Shown here piece by piece: positions 43,118 to 52,418 of a stretch of 64,000 nt of DNA. Below the pieces are notes generated by a model. That model searched no databases, was not told the DNA's origin, and was given only the letters and a program-made list of their open reading frames with translations. The stretch is from Clostridia bacterium (GTDB taxonomy: Bacteria > Bacillota > Clostridia > Christensenellales > UBA1242). Numbering within the stretch: the first letter of the stretch is position 1; the number at the start of each line of letters is the position of its first letter. The translations under genes and the position numbers were made by a program. The stretch is from the NCBI GenBank assembly GCA_022793335.1, contig JAAWCQ010000004.1, forward strand, positions 124,001 to 188,000, in the 5' to 3' direction.

Positions 43118-45715
43118 TTAAATATTACTCAATTCCGCTTTCAGTTTTTCAAGTTTCAATTTATTGGTTTCGAGTTTAGTTTTTTCATTTTCAACCATAG
43201 CTTGAGGTGCTTTATTTGCAAAACCAGGATTTGAAAGCATTTTATTTGAACGCTCTATCTCAAACTCCACGCTCTTTATTTCTTTTTCTAGCCTCTCTTT
43301 TTCCTTTGCACTGTCAACAAGCTCTCCCATTGGGATGTAGACTTTTACATCCCCGCAAATAACTTTTACGCTTTTTTCTTCAGGCTCTTCATTCACAACA
43401 CAAGCTTCATTACCAAATGCCATCTTTGCAATTTCTTTAAGATTTGCTTTAACCAATTCATCAACACTGTCAAACTTAAATTTTAAAGATGTTCTCTTGT
43501 TATCAGGAACATTAAATTCTGCCCTTGCATTCCTTATAGCTTTAATGATTTCAATCACCCTATCAAAACCATTTTCTCCCAGTTTGATTTTTACTTTATC
43601 TGGGAATTTAGTAAGCATTATTGTTTCCTCATGACATGGCAATTCTTGATAAATGTGTTCAGTAACAAATGGAATAAAAGGATGAAACAATTTAAGAAGC
43701 TTATCAAAAACATAAAATAAAACATTTTGACAATCATTCTTTCTGTTTTTATCTTCGCCATAGAGGTCAACTTTGCTAAGCTCGATATACCAGTCACAGA
43801 ATTTTGAAACTGTAAATTCAACAAGATTTGAAGTTGCCACCCCTAAAGTATATTTCTCGATATTTTTATTTACCGACTTAATAAGAGCGTCAAGTTCGCT
43901 TAATATCCATTTATCCTTCTCTTGAAGCTTAATTTTGCTTAAATCTTTTTGCTCCATTCCTTCAAGATTTTGAAGAACAAACTTGCTGGCATTATAAAGC
44001 TTATTTATAAAGACTTTTGCATCTCTTGCCTTGTCTTCATCATATTTAACATCTGTACCCATGCTCATTCCGTTGATCAAGCTGAGTCTCAAAGCATCCG
44101 CTCCATATTTATTTACCATATCCATTGGGTCAATTCCATTGCCTAAATGCTTGGACATCTTTACGCCTTTAATATCTCTTACAATTCCATGAATTACAAC
44201 ATCTCTAAAAGGAACATCTCCCATAAATTTAAGGCCAGAGAACACCATTTTTGAAACCCAGAATGTAATAATATCATAACCTGTAACCAAGGTAGATGTA
44301 GGATAATAATATTTCAAGTCTTCTGTTTGTTGTGGATAACCAAGAGTGCTGAATGGCCATAATGCAGATGAAAACCATGTATCAAGCACATCATTATCTT
44401 GAGTTAAAGCACTGCTATGACAATGAGGACAATCTTTTGGGTCATCTTCACAAGCAAATACATGCCCGTTTTCGCAAGTAAATACAGGTATTCTGTGCCC
44501 AAGCCAAATTTGTCGTGAAATGCACCAATCTTGAATATTTTCAAGCCAATTCAAATAAGTTTTTTCATAGCGTTTTGGATGAAACTTTAATTTTCCGCTT
44601 TTTACAGCCTCAACTGCAGGTTTTGCAAGCTCTTCCATTTTTACAAACCATTGAGTTGAAATCTTAGGTTCCGTAAATGTTCCACAACGCTCACAAGTGC
44701 CAGCTTGGTTTTTATATTTTTCCTTTTTTACTAAATATCCACCCTCTTGCAGAGCTTTTTCAATAGCGCTTCGAGCTTCAATTCTATCCATTCCTACAAA
44801 CTGTCCTGTAATCGCAGTCAACTTGCCATCATTGTCGATACAATTCACAACCTCTAAATTATGTCTTAAACCAACCTCATAATCATTTGGGTCATGTGCT
44901 GGAGTTATCTTTACTGCCCCTGTTCCAAAGCCTATTTCGCAATAATCATCTCCTATAAGCTTTATTTTTTTATTCATAAGTGGAAGAATTAAATCTTTAC
45001 CTATTTGACCTTTAAAACGCTCATCATTTGGGTTTACAGCTACCGCAGTATCGCCAAAAAGAGTTTCTGGTCTTGTAGTTGCTACTACAACCTCACCGCT
45101 TCCGTCTGCAAATGGATATCTTATATACCAAAGATAAGTATTTTGCTCTACATAAACATTTTCATTGTCAGAAATTGTTGTTTTACAACTTGGGCAATAA
45201 TTTACAACTCTTTTACCTTTATAGATCAAGCCTTGCTTGTAATACTCGCAAAATACATGGCGAACAGCATGATTTAAGTTTTCATCCATAGTAAAAGCAA
45301 GCCTGTCCCAATCGCAAGAAACACCAAGTTTTTTCAATTGGTCACAAATTACATGAGTATATTGCCTATACCAATCCCATCCACGCTTTAAAAATTCTTC
45401 GCGACCAACACCTTCCTTTGACAACCCTTCACTTTTCAAATGTTTTACAAGCACCTGTTCAGTGGCAATGGCTGCATGGTCTGTTCCTGGCACCCAAAGA
45501 GCATTAAAGCCTTGCATCCTCTTTGCTCTTATAAGAATATCTTGAATTGTATCGTCTAATGCATGTCCTATATGCGCCTTACCTGTAACATTACAAGGAG
45601 GCATAACGATTGTATATGACTTTCGGCCATCTGGTTTGCTTGCAAAATATCCTTTTTCAAGCCAATTTTCATAAATTTTATGTTCAAAATTCTCCGGTGT
45701 ATAAATCTTTTCCAT
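43118..45715 (-). CDS. valS: Valyl-tRNA synthetase
   Basis: 865 residues. Class I signature PPCNVTGKAHIGHALDD, the editing domain with TTRPETLFGDTAVAVNP, the catalytic GVKMSKHLGNGIDP and a C-terminal coiled-coil (KEKERLEKEIKSVEFEIER). It charges tRNA-Val and edits Thr. A normal promoter precedes it; no T-box leader is present, unusual for a Firmicute valS but not rare. ATG follows AAGGAG. Confidence 0.97.
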   Translation of the reverse strand: MEKIYTPENFEHKIYENWLEKGYFASKPDGRKSYTIVMPPCNVTGKAHIGHALDDTIQDILIRAKRMQGFNALWVPGTDHAAIATEQVLVKHLKSEGLSKEGVGREEFLKRGWDWYRQYTHVICDQLKKLGVSCDWDRLAFTMDENLNHAVRHVFCEYYKQGLIYKGKRVVNYCPSCKTTISDNENVYVEQNTYLWYIRYPFADGSGEVVVATTRPETLFGDTAVAVNPNDERFKGQIGKDLILPLMNKKIKLIGDDYCEIGFGTGAVKITPAHDPNDYEVGLRHNLEVVNCIDNDGKLTAITGQFVGMDRIEARSAIEKALQEGGYLVKKEKYKNQAGTCERCGTFTEPKISTQWFVKMEELAKPAVEAVKSGKLKFHPKRYEKTYLNWLENIQDWCISRQIWLGHRIPVFTCENGHVFACEDDPKDCPHCHSSALTQDNDVLDTWFSSALWPFSTLGYPQQTEDLKYYYPTSTLVTGYDIITFWVSKMVFSGLKFMGDVPFRDVVIHGIVRDIKGVKMSKHLGNGIDPMDMVNKYGADALRLSLINGMSMGTDVKYDEDKARDAKVFINKLYNASKFVLQNLEGMEQKDLSKIKLQEKDKWILSELDALIKSVNKNIEKYTLGVATSNLVEFTVSKFCDWYIELSKVDLYGEDKNRKNDCQNVLFYVFDKLLKLFHPFIPFVTEHIYQELPCHEETIMLTKFPDKVKIKLGENGFDRVIEIIKAIRNARAEFNVPDNKRTSLKFKFDSVDELVKANLKEIAKMAFGNEACVVNEEPEEKSVKVICGDVKVYIPMGELVDSAKEKERLEKEIKSVEFEIERSNKMLSNPGFANKAPQAMVENEKTKLETNKLKLEKLKAELSNI

Positions 45716-45736
45716 AACTGCTCCTTAATCTATCTA

Positions 45737-45765
45737 AGTATATAAAATTTTATTCAAAAAATCAA
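45737..45765 (-). promoter_or_regulatory. Promoter of valS
   Basis: Minus strand: -35 TTGATT (45760-45765), 17-nt spacer, -10 TATACT (45737-45742). Only about 30 nt of leader follow. Confidence 0.65.
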
Positions 45766-45771
45766 GTAAAT

Positions 45772-45803
45772 AAAAGACATTGAAGCTTTTTCCAATGTCT
45801 TTT
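45772..45803 (-). terminator. Intrinsic terminator of the 45841 gene
   Basis: An 11-bp perfect stem (AAAAGACATTG with its complement) and 10-nt loop with T-rich 3' side on the minus strand, between the membrane protein gene and the valS promoter. Confidence 0.75.
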
Positions 45804-45840
45804 ATAATTCGTTTTATTTTTTTTAATTATTTATACGATT

Positions 45841-46377
45841 TTATTTTCTTCTTTTTTTAGTTTTACTGCTTTTGAAAGCAATAAGAGTGTCAAATAAAGC
45901 AACAATAAATGCAGCAATTGAAAGAATAAGATTTAAAATTACACCCCAACCAGCACTACCTTCAGTAAACTTGAAATCACCAATGTTTCCTGAAGTTTTC
46001 TTGCCGATATTTGCAGCCCCAGTTAAAGCGCAGATAGATACTACAACAGCAACAAGAGCAAGCAATACTGTAAGCAAACTTAAAATCTTAGCTACTTGCT
46101 TACTTTTGATTACATTAAAACTTGATAAAAGATTTAATAATGCAAAAACAATCAAAAGTGATGCTACAATAATCAACACTAAAGTTGCAGCTGCAACAAG
46201 TTTTCCATCATCGGTCAACTTATCAGTAGAAATATTTTCTACAAAATAATAACCATTGTTTGCTGTTTCCTGACCAAGAATTTTAAAAGTAAAATATGGT
46301 TGAGACATAAAAACAAACATAAACACGCTTAATGCAATCATTGCTGCATTTGTAATTAAAGCTCCAAACTTTTTCAT
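45841..46377 (-). CDS. Four-helix membrane protein of unknown function
   Basis: 178 residues. Transmembrane segments lie near 8-27, 60-84, 95-118 and 140-165, with an extracytoplasmic loop (about 30-55) after the first helix and a basic Lys/Arg tail. No family recognised. GGAGGG precedes the ATG, and a terminator follows, so it is likely a single-gene transcript between valS and the SPFH gene. Confidence 0.6.
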   Translation of the reverse strand: MKKFGALITNAAMIALSVFMFVFMSQPYFTFKILGQETANNGYYFVENISTDKLTDDGKLVAAATLVLIIVASLLIVFALLNLLSSFNVIKSKQVAKILSLLTVLLALVAVVVSICALTGAANIGKKTSGNIGDFKFTEGSAGWGVILNLILSIAAFIVALFDTLIAFKSSKTKKRRK

Positions 46378-46453
46378 TTTCCCTCCTTATAATATTTACA
46401 AAATATAAAAGTGTTTTTTACTCACTTTAATATATTATGCCAAACCCAAACAA

Positions 46454-47416
46454 CTAGTCTTTCTTTTTATCTGATTTTTTATCTTTATTATCAGCTAGTT
46501 CATTTTCTTTTACAACATTTTCATCTTTTTTTACAACTTCGCTGATGCTTGTAAAAAGACTTGCAACATTTTGAATTTCGCTTGGCACAATTATTTTAGT
46601 TGATTTGCCATCAGCCAAAGCTTTCAATGCCTCATAACCTTGCAATGTAAGATACGCAACATTTGGATTTGCTGTGTTTATCAAATTGATAGCAGTACTT
46701 TCACCTTCTGCAACCGCAATCAAAGCAGCTTTTTTCGCTTCCGCTTCCATTATTTTGGTTGCTTTATCAGCTTCCGCTTTTAAAATTTGAGCCTGTTTTT
46801 CACCTTCGGCAACTAAAATACTTGATTTCTTTTCGCCTTCAGCACGAAGAATTTGTTCACGACGCTCTCTTTCCGCCCTCATCTGTTTTTCCATTGCTTC
46901 TTGAATATCTTTAGGTGGAAGAATATTTTTAAGCTCGACACGGTTTATTTTAATTCCCCAAGGGTCTGTTGCATCATCAAGAATCATTCTCATTTTAGTA
47001 TTAACTGTATCTCTTGATGTAAGAGTTTCATCAAGTTCAAGTTCACCAACAATATTTCTTAAAGTTGTTGCAGTCAAGTTTTCAATCGCTTTAATAGGCT
47101 GTTCAACTCCATAAGTAAATAATTTAGCATCAGTTATTTGAAAATAAACAACGGTATCAATCTGCATAGTAACATTATCTTTAGTAATTACAGGTTGTGG
47201 CTTAAAGTCAGCAACAATTTCTTTCAAAGAAATAGGCTTACTTGTTCTTTCAAAGAAAGGAATTACCATGTGTATACCTGTTTCAAGAGTTTTTCTATAT
47301 TTCCCCAATCTCTCAACAATAACAGCATTTGCCTGTCTTACAATTCGAATTGATAAGCAAAGAATTACCAATGCTAAAATTCCTAAAACTAATAATACAA
47401 TTGCCCAAGGTCTCAT
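46454..47416 (-). CDS. SPFH/Band 7 membrane protein (stomatin/QmcA-like)
   Basis: 320 residues. One N-terminal transmembrane helix (about 6-26), an SPFH domain (30-185; RLGKYRKTLETGIHMVIPFFE, trimmed) and a long Ala/Glu/Lys coiled coil (190-250), ending in a Lys/Asp-rich tail. SPFH proteins form oligomeric cages in the membrane and partner with NfeD proteins. The NfeD gene stops 2 nt before this start, which has GGAGGG, so the two are translationally coupled. Confidence 0.92.
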   Translation of the reverse strand: MRPWAIVLLVLGILALVILCLSIRIVRQANAVIVERLGKYRKTLETGIHMVIPFFERTSKPISLKEIVADFKPQPVITKDNVTMQIDTVVYFQITDAKLFTYGVEQPIKAIENLTATTLRNIVGELELDETLTSRDTVNTKMRMILDDATDPWGIKINRVELKNILPPKDIQEAMEKQMRAERERREQILRAEGEKKSSILVAEGEKQAQILKAEADKATKIMEAEAKKAALIAVAEGESTAINLINTANPNVAYLTLQGYEALKALADGKSTKIIVPSEIQNVASLFTSISEVVKKDENVVKENELADNKDKKSDKKKD

Positions 47417-47418
47417 TC

Positions 47419-48000
47419 TTATTCACCCTCCTCAACAACATTTAAATTTTCAGATTTCTTATCTTCTTTTGCCGCTTTTTCTACTTGTACACTCAATTTA
47501 CTATCTTCATCTCTTTCATATTTATGCTTATTTTCATCTGATTGTACTTCAGTTTCTTTGTTTTCTAAAGACTTTCTGACAATCATTTTATTACCGGAAA
47601 TTCGAACAACTTCAACAAGCTCTCCTTTTTCTATAAGCTCGCCATTCTCACTAACCGCTTTCCATACAACATCATTGATTTTAATTGAGCCACTGGTTTC
47701 AAAATCAGTTTTCTCAAGTAAACGATAAGTTTTGCCCAATAATGCATCAGTATTGGTTTTTAAATTCATCCCCTTAAAAAGCCATTTCTGTGCATACTTT
47801 CTTAGGAATACAATCATTAAAGCACTCACCAAAAAAAATACGACAATTTGTATTTCAATTGGAATGCCACCAATTGCAGACAATATAAATGGCACAACAG
47901 CCCCAAATGAAAACCAAATAGAAACTAGATCAAGTGTGACAATCTCGATTATTAAGGCCACAACAATTATTGCAAGCCAAATCCAAAATGTAGTTTCCAA
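47419..48000 (-). CDS. NfeD-family membrane protein
   Basis: 193 residues. Three hydrophobic segments (about 4-22, 28-45, 47-65) precede a C-terminal OB-fold (about 80-150; GKTYRLLEKTDFETSGSIKIND, trimmed; GELVEVVRISGNKMIVRK), the short NfeD1b layout. It is followed by a charged 45-residue tail. NfeD proteins work with SPFH partners, as encoded immediately downstream. A promoter with extended -10 lies at 48027-48055. Confidence 0.9.
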   Translation of the reverse strand: METTFWIWLAIIVVALIIEIVTLDLVSIWFSFGAVVPFILSAIGGIPIEIQIVVFFLVSALMIVFLRKYAQKWLFKGMNLKTNTDALLGKTYRLLEKTDFETSGSIKINDVVWKAVSENGELIEKGELVEVVRISGNKMIVRKSLENKETEVQSDENKHKYERDEDSKLSVQVEKAAKEDKKSENLNVVEEGE

Positions 48001-48026
48001 TATTTTTCCCTCCCTTATTTAATTTT

Positions 48027-48055
48027 ATTATATCACAATACCTTTAAAATTCAAA
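48027..48055 (-). promoter_or_regulatory. Promoter of nfeD-SPFH
   Basis: Minus strand: -35 TTTGAA (48050-48055), 17-nt spacer, -10 TATAAT (48027-48032) with an extended TGA. Confidence 0.6.
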
Positions 48056-48321
48056 CAAATATTATATATGATTTAAAATAAAATTTTTCTACTTTTTTTT
48101 AAATAAGTTTTCTCTCTTTTTATCGTATAATACATATTATAATAAAATCTAATTTATCAATAAGCTGCAAACTTAAACTTTAATCAGTCAAACTGTTTAT
48201 TCTATTTATCTTTGTATATATTTCCAAATAAAAAAAAGAGCAAACACTATTTAATAATCCTTTTTATTGATAAAAGAAATACTCAAAATTAAAGAATTTT
48301 TAAAAAAAATTGAAAAAACAG
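48056..48321. other. AT-rich gap without a recognisable gene
   Basis: Very AT-rich sequence between the nfeD and tRNA promoters. I see no reading frame with a ribosome binding site, no long inverted repeat and no RNA gene in it. Confidence 0.5.
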
Positions 48322-48350
48322 TTGATTTTTAATTAAAAATTTGTTATAGT
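48322..48350 (+). promoter_or_regulatory. Promoter of the tRNA-Gly/tRNA-Cys pair
   Basis: Plus strand: -35 TTGATT (48322-48327), 17-nt spacer, -10 TATAGT (48345-48350), 38 nt before tRNA-Gly. Confidence 0.65.
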
Positions 48351-48388
48351 AATAGAGCAAACCTTGACTGGTGCATATATATGATTAT

Positions 48389-48463
48389 GCGGGAGTGGCT
48401 CAGTGGTAGAGCGTTGCCTTGCCAAGGCAAATGTCGCGGGTCCGAATCCCGTCTTCCGCTCCA
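48389..48463 (+). tRNA. tRNA-Gly (GCC)
   Basis: 75 nt with encoded CCA. Acceptor GCGGGAG/CTTCCGC; anticodon loop TTGCCAA with anticodon GCC. Confidence 0.97.
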
Positions 48464-48467
48464 TAAT

Positions 48468-48542
48468 GGTACCATCGCCAAGCGGTAAGGCAAAGGTCTG
48501 CAAAACCTTTATTCCCCGGTTCAAATCCGGGTGGTACCTCCA
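48468..48542 (+). tRNA. tRNA-Cys (GCA)
   Basis: 75 nt with encoded CCA, 4 nt after tRNA-Gly. Acceptor GGTACCA/TGGTACC; anticodon loop CTGCAAA with anticodon GCA. Confidence 0.97.
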
Positions 48543-48550
48543 ATATTTAT

Positions 48551-48580
48551 AAAGCGACCACCTGTGACGGTCGTTTTTAA
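48551..48580 (+). terminator. Intrinsic terminator after tRNA-Cys
   Basis: AAAGCGACC and GGTCGTTTT pair (one G-U) around a 9-nt loop, followed by T's; flanking AATATT/AATATT can extend the stem. Confidence 0.75.
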
Positions 48581-48714
48581 TATTGAGGTATTTTTATTTT
48601 TGATGAAGTTTAAACAGATAGCCTAAGCACTACTCACAAAATGAAATACTTTGCAAATGTTTATCAGTCACAAATACTACTTAAAAAAATAAAAAACACC
48701 CTACAATAAAATAT

Positions 48715-48800
<86 letters not shown>

Positions 48801-48819
48801 AAAAATTAAAAACACTAAC

Positions 48820-48850
48820 GAGAGAAGTCAACAAAATGCTTCTCTCTTTA
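48820..48850 (+). terminator. Intrinsic terminator after tRNA-Leu
   Basis: An 8-bp stem (GAGAGAAG/CTTCTCTC) with an 11-nt loop, then TTTATT. Confidence 0.75.
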
Positions 48851-48957
48851 TTATAAATTCTTTTTTTAATTTTTAATGTTTAATATTATGTTTATATAGA
48901 GTATCCAATAAAATCAAAAATTTTGATAAAAAAAAAGATGAAGAAATTAAAACAAAA

Positions 48958-48981
48958 AAACCGAACAATTTAGTCCGGATT
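48958..48981 (-). terminator. Intrinsic terminator of the Nudix gene
   Basis: Minus strand: AATCCGGAC pairs with GTTCGGTTT (one mismatch, one G-U) around a 6-nt loop, followed by T's. Confidence 0.65.
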
Positions 48982-48987
48982 TTTTAT

Positions 48988-49467
48988 TTATTTTCTTTCA
49001 TCTATGCTAATATAATCAAAACATCCATTATAATTTTTAATTGCATCTTTGATAATATTGGGCTTTAAGATATAATTGTCAATCGAAGCAATTTCAACCC
49101 ATTTATAAATATACTTTTCACCTTCAAGCCCGCTAAACTCTTCTTTTTCCTCAAAAATTTTATGAATATCTTCAAGTTTAACTACAAAAATGAAAGAAAG
49201 TTCTTGATATACAATATTATTAAAATCAAACAGATTATCTAAAAGTAATCTTGGCCTGACTGAAATCTTTTCAAGACCCAACTCTTCTTTGAGTTCTCTT
49301 TTTATTGCATCTTCACAATTTTCAAGCCACTCCACCCTTCCTCCTGGAAGTAAATAAAAATCATAACCTTTTATTGTATGCAACAACATCTTTGTTTTGT
49401 CACTATTTAGAATTATTGCAGAAACTCTGAAATTAAACTTTTTGTTATCTTCTATAAAAGATATCAT
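48988..49467 (-). CDS. Nudix hydrolase
   Basis: 159 residues. The Nudix box GX5EX7REUXEEXGU is complete: GGRVEWLENCEDAIKREL then KEELGL (about 42-65). It hydrolyses a nucleoside diphosphate linked to another group; substrate cannot be told. The C-terminal YKWVEIASIDNYILKP fits the usual fold. It lies 39 nt downstream of the YhaN-like gene and ends in a terminator, so it may close that transcript. Confidence 0.9.
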   Translation of the reverse strand: MISFIEDNKKFNFRVSAIILNSDKTKMLLHTIKGYDFYLLPGGRVEWLENCEDAIKRELKEELGLEKISVRPRLLLDNLFDFNNIVYQELSFIFVVKLEDIHKIFEEKEEFSGLEGEKYIYKWVEIASIDNYILKPNIIKDAIKNYNGCFDYISIDERK

Positions 49468-49506
49468 AATTCACCCTTTCTTTTATTATGTAAAAATATT
49501 CACAAC

Positions 49507-51261
49507 TTATCTAAGGCTGCAACGACTGTTGCAACAAGTATAAATTATTTGATTATCCTTTGCAAATTCTTTTGTAAGTTGTTTAATTTTTTCCATATTT
49601 CCATCATCTAAATTGACAAAAGTATCATCCAAAACAACAAAAGGCTTTTCTTTCTTATAAATTTCTTTTATAAGATACATTCTCATTGAGAATGAAAGCA
49701 TATCTTGAAAACCTTGACTTGAATACTCAAGTTCTTTGATGCCAGTTTCAGTTTTCTCTTTTATTGAGAAATCTGTATCTACCAAAAATTCACGTCCTCT
49801 CATATTCAGCTTACCTAAAATTTCGCTCATGGCACTGTTTACAGGCTGAATAAATCTGCTGGAAACATTTTCATTTGCCTTCATCAAAAAGCTTTTTGTT
49901 TGAAGCAAAAGCTCTATTTTCTTCTGAATTTCTTCAATGAGGCTTTCTTTTGTTTTCAATTCTTCTTGTAAGTTTTCATATTTTTCCAAGATTGCATCGT
50001 AATCACGCTGAACATTTTTATAATCTATTGAAATTTGCATATTTTCTATTTTTTCATTATAAAGCTGTTCTTTAATCACATTATACTGTTCCAAACTTGG
50101 ACTCTCTATTTCACTGTAATTTTCAAGACTTGATTTTATTGTCTCTATTGAAGCTTTCAATATTTCGACATTATTTTCAATTTCTTTTTCTTGTTTCTTA
50201 TATTCTTCTATTTTGATTTTATCATCTCGCCCCACAGGTTTAAACTTTAGAAGCAGCACAATAGCCACAACAACTAAAGCAGCCCAAGAAACTGATGTCA
50301 CAATTGATATTGCAAGTGATAAAATATTAAATACGCCCAGCATAATAAACACTGCTAAAATTGCTGTCCCACCTGCAGTCAAAAATGGTATAGCAAACTT
50401 ATTTATTCCTTTATTGTGAATTATTTCATTTTTTTCTTTTCTTATGTTATCAATTTGCAATAATAAACTATTTAAATAATCACTTTTAGCAAGTAAATCA
50501 GACTCTAGATTTTTCTTAGTTTGAGCAAGTTTATCTGCCAATTCAACCTGTTCTGCCAATTGACTTTGTTGAACAGATAATCGTTTAATAACCTCATCTT
50601 TTTCTTTAGCTTGTATTTTAAATTCTTGCAATTTAGTGCCAAGCGCAGTCAACTCTGTATTTAAGCCTTCTATTTCACGCTTCATGCTTACGATTTCTTC
50701 ATTTCTTGGCTTTTCTTTTTTCAAAACAGAAACTCTTTTCTTAATCAAATCAACCGCCTGAGTCAAATTGGCAAGGTCATATTTAAACTTATCAAGCCCA
50801 AGAACGCTTGCACTTATTTTATAATTTGTAGAGCTTAAGAAATTCAGCTGTGGAAAAAAAGCCGTCATTTCAAAGGTTTCTCTGCCTACACCAAATATTT
50901 CCTCACCAATCTCTATTTTCAATGGTGAACAAATCTTATTTGTAGCAAGATCTATAAGCTGCAATGAGTCACCTTCAGGTGTCTTGCCAAAATATCTTAT
51001 AAGCCTAAAACTGCCTTCTTTAGTCGTATATTCAATGCTTCCGCCAAAATTGCCGCCCTGCCATGGCATATATTTTTTTCGCTCAGCCTTTATATTTTCT
51101 CTTGCAGAAGGCATGCCAAAAAACATGGCTTTAATAAAAACTGATAGTGTGGTTTTGCCCCAGCCATTTTCTTCGATTATCTGATTAAAATTTTCATTAA
51201 AGTTTAAATCCAAATTTTGAAGTTTGCCAAAATTGTCTATATGGAGTTTATCTAATTTCAT
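49507..51261 (-). CDS. YhaN/SbcC-like ATPase with internal transmembrane hairpin
   Basis: 584 residues. The N-terminal ATPase lobe has the Walker A-like EENGWGKTT (30-38), with Glu where the first Gly is usual. Two long coiled-coil arms flank a hydrophobic hairpin of two transmembrane helices (about 292-345). The C-terminal lobe has the signature-like EYSSQGFQDMLSFSMRMYL and Walker B FVVLDDTFVNLDD. This is the layout of YhaN of Bacillus, not of soluble SbcC. It overlaps the nuclease gene by ATGA, forming a YhaO-YhaN-like DNA end-processing pair at the membrane. Confidence 0.82.
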   Translation of the reverse strand: MKLDKLHIDNFGKLQNLDLNFNENFNQIIEENGWGKTTLSVFIKAMFFGMPSARENIKAERKKYMPWQGGNFGGSIEYTTKEGSFRLIRYFGKTPEGDSLQLIDLATNKICSPLKIEIGEEIFGVGRETFEMTAFFPQLNFLSSTNYKISASVLGLDKFKYDLANLTQAVDLIKKRVSVLKKEKPRNEEIVSMKREIEGLNTELTALGTKLQEFKIQAKEKDEVIKRLSVQQSQLAEQVELADKLAQTKKNLESDLLAKSDYLNSLLLQIDNIRKEKNEIIHNKGINKFAIPFLTAGGTAILAVFIMLGVFNILSLAISIVTSVSWAALVVVAIVLLLKFKPVGRDDKIKIEEYKKQEKEIENNVEILKASIETIKSSLENYSEIESPSLEQYNVIKEQLYNEKIENMQISIDYKNVQRDYDAILEKYENLQEELKTKESLIEEIQKKIELLLQTKSFLMKANENVSSRFIQPVNSAMSEILGKLNMRGREFLVDTDFSIKEKTETGIKELEYSSQGFQDMLSFSMRMYLIKEIYKKEKPFVVLDDTFVNLDDGNMEKIKQLTKEFAKDNQIIYTCCNSRCSLR

Positions 51262-52289
51262 ATTGATAAGTCCTCCCCTTTAAGTGCTTCAATGCCAATT
51301 CTGCAAACAGCATTTTTTTCATCTTCTGATAATTCACTATTTTCAACCAAATTTATAAATTCATATTTAAATGACAATTTTTCACTCTTAATCTTGTCAA
51401 AATCAATTTCAAGTGTAGTTTGATTTTCGATTTCAATATAAAAATAATCTTCAAAATAATTTTTAATAAAAGGCACTGAAATGTTGTTATCTTCCAAAAC
51501 CCTTCCCTTCAAAACAACTCTTATAATATCCTCTTTTTTTACATCATTTGCTTCAAATTTTAAATTTATTGCCTTGATTACATCATTATTTATGCCAAAA
51601 CCAGTTATATCACATTGACATATTATAAATCGCCTTTTAGCAAAAGGCACAAACTCTGCCGTAACCTGCTTATTTTCATCAATGTCAACACTTATATAAC
51701 CCTTATCTCCACACTCATCAAAACCGCATGAAAAAAGGCTTCCAGAATAGGCTGTCAAGGTGTCTGAAATCTTTCTTTTTTGAAATTGATGTATATGACC
51801 AAGTGCAATATAATTAAAGCCAAGCTGAGCATATTGATTTATATCGACATAATCTCTGTCAATAGAATTATCAATATTGCCATGCAACAGCAAAACATTG
51901 GTCTCTTCTTTATTTAATTTTTCGATATCACTGTCACAATAAAAATTAACGCCATTTAAAGTAAAGCAATTATATGAATTGTTTAAAACAATAAAATTTG
52001 AAGGCTTACTTTCATCAAAAATAAATTTTTCATCATGATTTCCTTCAACATATAAAACTGGCTTACCAAAGCTCTTGACCGCATCATAAAAGCTTTTTAG
52101 AAGTTTCATTGAAACTTGTTTTGAATTAAATAAATCACCGCATATCAAAATTATATCGAATGAATTTGCATTTTCGAATAAATTGTTAAATTCAAAAATC
52201 ATTTCATCTTTCATCAATGCGCTTTTATCTTTTGGCAGTTTGTTTATTTTAACCCCTAAATGAACATCTGCTATATGTAATATTTTCAT
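51258..52289 (-). CDS. SbcD/Mre11/YhaO-like metallophosphoesterase nuclease
   Basis: 343 residues. Metal-binding motifs appear in order: IADVHLGV (5-12), CGDLFNSK, EGNHDEKF, LLHGNIDN and ALGHIHQFQK. The C-terminal part (about 215-343) is the capping/partner-binding region. It is the nuclease subunit for the YhaN-like ATPase encoded next, overlapping by 4 nt. Together they likely process DNA ends. ATG follows GGGTGG. Confidence 0.88.
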   Translation of the reverse strand: MKILHIADVHLGVKINKLPKDKSALMKDEMIFEFNNLFENANSFDIILICGDLFNSKQVSMKLLKSFYDAVKSFGKPVLYVEGNHDEKFIFDESKPSNFIVLNNSYNCFTLNGVNFYCDSDIEKLNKEETNVLLLHGNIDNSIDRDYVDINQYAQLGFNYIALGHIHQFQKRKISDTLTAYSGSLFSCGFDECGDKGYISVDIDENKQVTAEFVPFAKRRFIICQCDITGFGINNDVIKAINLKFEANDVKKEDIIRVVLKGRVLEDNNISVPFIKNYFEDYFYIEIENQTTLEIDFDKIKSEKLSFKYEFINLVENSELSEDEKNAVCRIGIEALKGEDLSI

Positions 52290-52386
52290 GTTTCCACCCT
52301 AAAAATTAAGTATAATTTAAAAGTTTTTTAATATGTAACCTTATTATTTTTAGTATAACTAATAATCACACAAAAAGCAAGAAAAA

Positions 52387-52410
52387 GAACATATTGATTT
52401 CAATATGTTC
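52387..52410 (-). terminator. Intrinsic terminator of the 52419 gene
   Basis: A perfect 10-bp stem (GAACATATTG with its complement) and 4-nt loop, followed on the minus strand by TTTTTCTT. Confidence 0.85.
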
Positions 52411-52418
52411 TCATTTGA

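Noticed and set aside
45716..45836. T-box leaders upstream of valS, alaS or lysS
   Set aside because: Leaders are too short and no specifier hairpin or T-box sequence is present.
48333..48524. Minus-strand frame across tRNA-Gly and tRNA-Cys
   Set aside because: It is the antisense of two tRNA genes.
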